DNA of 31,419 bases. Source: JAYFQF01 sp034927285. Lineage in GTDB: Bacteria; Bacillota; Peptococcia; DRI-13; UBA5745. The position numbers and the translations under genes are program-made. Positions 31,051 to 31,419 of this stretch are shown here, in pieces. The stretch covers positions 1 to 31,419 of the forward strand of contig JAYFQF010000012.1 in assembly GCA_034927285.1 (NCBI GenBank), in the 5' to 3' direction. How positions within the stretch are numbered: the stretch's first letter is position 1; each line of letters opens with the position of its first letter. The notes under the pieces are model-generated. The model made no database searches and was not told the DNA's origin. It saw nothing but the letters and a program-made list of their open reading frames with translations.

Positions 31051-31215
31051 GCGCTTTGTGCTTCCCTCCCATTGCCGCCCGTCGTGAGCCTGACCGCCCG
31101 GCGGCAGACGCAGCTTACGAATTCTTGGTCGTAGGTGAAGATCAGGATAATGTGCTTCTTTTCAGCCAATTCCCGGATCATCCCTGTGGCCGCCGCCAGT
31201 TAGATGAAGCTAACC
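31035..31215 (-). pseudogene. Decayed 3' end of an ABC transporter ATPase
   Basis: On the minus strand the frame with ATGMIRELAEKKHIILIFTYDQEFVSC resembles the D-loop to H-loop end of an ABC ATPase of the ECF/CbiO type, where the sequence is usually RELA..GHTILVITHD.EF. The switch His is replaced by Tyr. The preceding LDAAN-like codons are in a different frame with a stop between, and no upstream domain remains. The frame runs past the AraC start codon to a stop at 31035-31037. It is a remnant, presumably left when the module was inserted or rearranged. Confidence 0.5.
31055..31065 (-). promoter_or_regulatory. Second copy of the GGAAGCACAAA box, in front of the AraC gene
   Basis: The 11-mer matches the one overlapping the -35 of the transporter promoter exactly. 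The flanks also match: GGAG followed after one or no base by GGAAGCACAAA. It covers the region just upstream of the start codon, where binding would repress the gene's own expression. Confidence 0.4.
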
Positions 31216-31223
31216 CATAATTT

Positions 31224-31229
31224 ATTATA
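31224..31229 (-). promoter_or_regulatory. Extended -10 promoter element upstream of the AraC gene
   Basis: TGATATAAT on the minus strand is a perfect extended -10, with the hexamer at 31224-31229. No good -35 is seen. It could drive the AraC gene with a leader of about 165 nt that includes the ATPase remnant. The stretch 31230-31340 shows no gene. Confidence 0.35.
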
Positions 31230-31340
31230 TCATACGCCCTGTGCGTTTCTACTCCGTTTGGCCGTTTCTGCCCCGATTGGACAACAGCTTTCTTAAATGG
31301 TAGTCCAAGCCAGCTGGAAGCGGACAGATTCTGACGCCGG

Positions 31341-31380
31341 CCAATTAATGCTGCCAACAGACCGGCAGCCCATTAATTGG
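31341..31380. repeat. Strong palindrome near the right end
   Basis: CCAATTAATG (31341-31350) is perfectly complementary to CATTAATTGG (31371-31380). Inside, CTGCC pairs with GGCAG with a 2-base bulge. The loop is about 8 nt. No T-run follows on either strand, so it is not a normal terminator. It may mark a mobile-element end or an operator. Confidence 0.6.
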
Positions 31381-31419
31381 GAATAAAAGCGGCAATAAAA
31401 AGACGTCCCTATAAAGAGA

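Noticed and set aside
1..31419. CRISPR arrays, tRNA or rRNA genes, intact insertion sequences
   Set aside because: No regularly spaced repeats, cloverleaf-like segments, rRNA stretches or transposase genes were seen.

Overview
The window is a GC-rich, gene-dense stretch of an endospore-forming Clostridia chromosome. The gene order (dacF/spoIIA/sigF, deoB, xerD, spoIIM, spo0A, spoIVB, recN, argR, nadK, tlyA, dxs, ispA, xseBA, nusB, Asp23, spoIIIA) fits the Peptococcaceae/Desulfotomaculum-like branch. The ferredoxin-linked NfnAB transhydrogenase suggests an anaerobe. No genus can be fixed from this sequence. Every supported gene lies on the minus strand, so transcription runs from high to low coordinates.

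Right end (26300-31419): an accessory module with an AraC-type regulator and two half-size ABC exporter-fold transporters of the YbtP/YbtQ (IrtAB) type. It is preceded by the decayed 3' end of another ABC ATPase and a strong palindrome. A shared 11-bp box lies upstream of both the regulator and the transporter pair. A bidirectional terminator (26236-26279) separates the module from the core.

Core (1-26114), in transcription order: the spoIIIA operon (AA to AH) with a sigma-E-like promoter; an Asp23/YqhY protein; nusB, a Kae1/TsaD-like paralogue and nfnA-nfnB; then xseA-xseB-ispA-dxs-tlyA-nadK-argR-recN, many of them with overlapping or closely spaced ends. Next come spoIVB, spo0A (sigma-H promoter with an embedded 0A box), spoIIM, a small membrane protein in the yqzK position, xerD, deoB, dacF, and spoIIAA-spoIIAB-sigF, with sigF running off the left edge. 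The region therefore holds the sporulation master regulator (Spo0A), the first forespore sigma factor and its switch (SpoIIAA/AB/SigF), an engulfment protein (SpoIIM), the mother cell-to-forespore channel (SpoIIIA) and the signalling protease of the sigma-K checkpoint (SpoIVB). Isoprenoid, DNA repair, NAD and arginine genes are woven between them.

Most unusual points: SpoIIIAF is only 55 residues and consists of the membrane part alone, while SpoIIIAG is short where its beta-rich insertion should be, which suggests a stripped-down SpoIIIA channel. The spoIVB terminator is encoded inside its last codons. The ribosome-binding sites of xerD and spoIVB sit in inverted repeats. IspA lacks the conserved basic loop after its second aspartate-rich motif. 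I saw no rRNA, tRNA, CRISPR array or intact insertion sequence.
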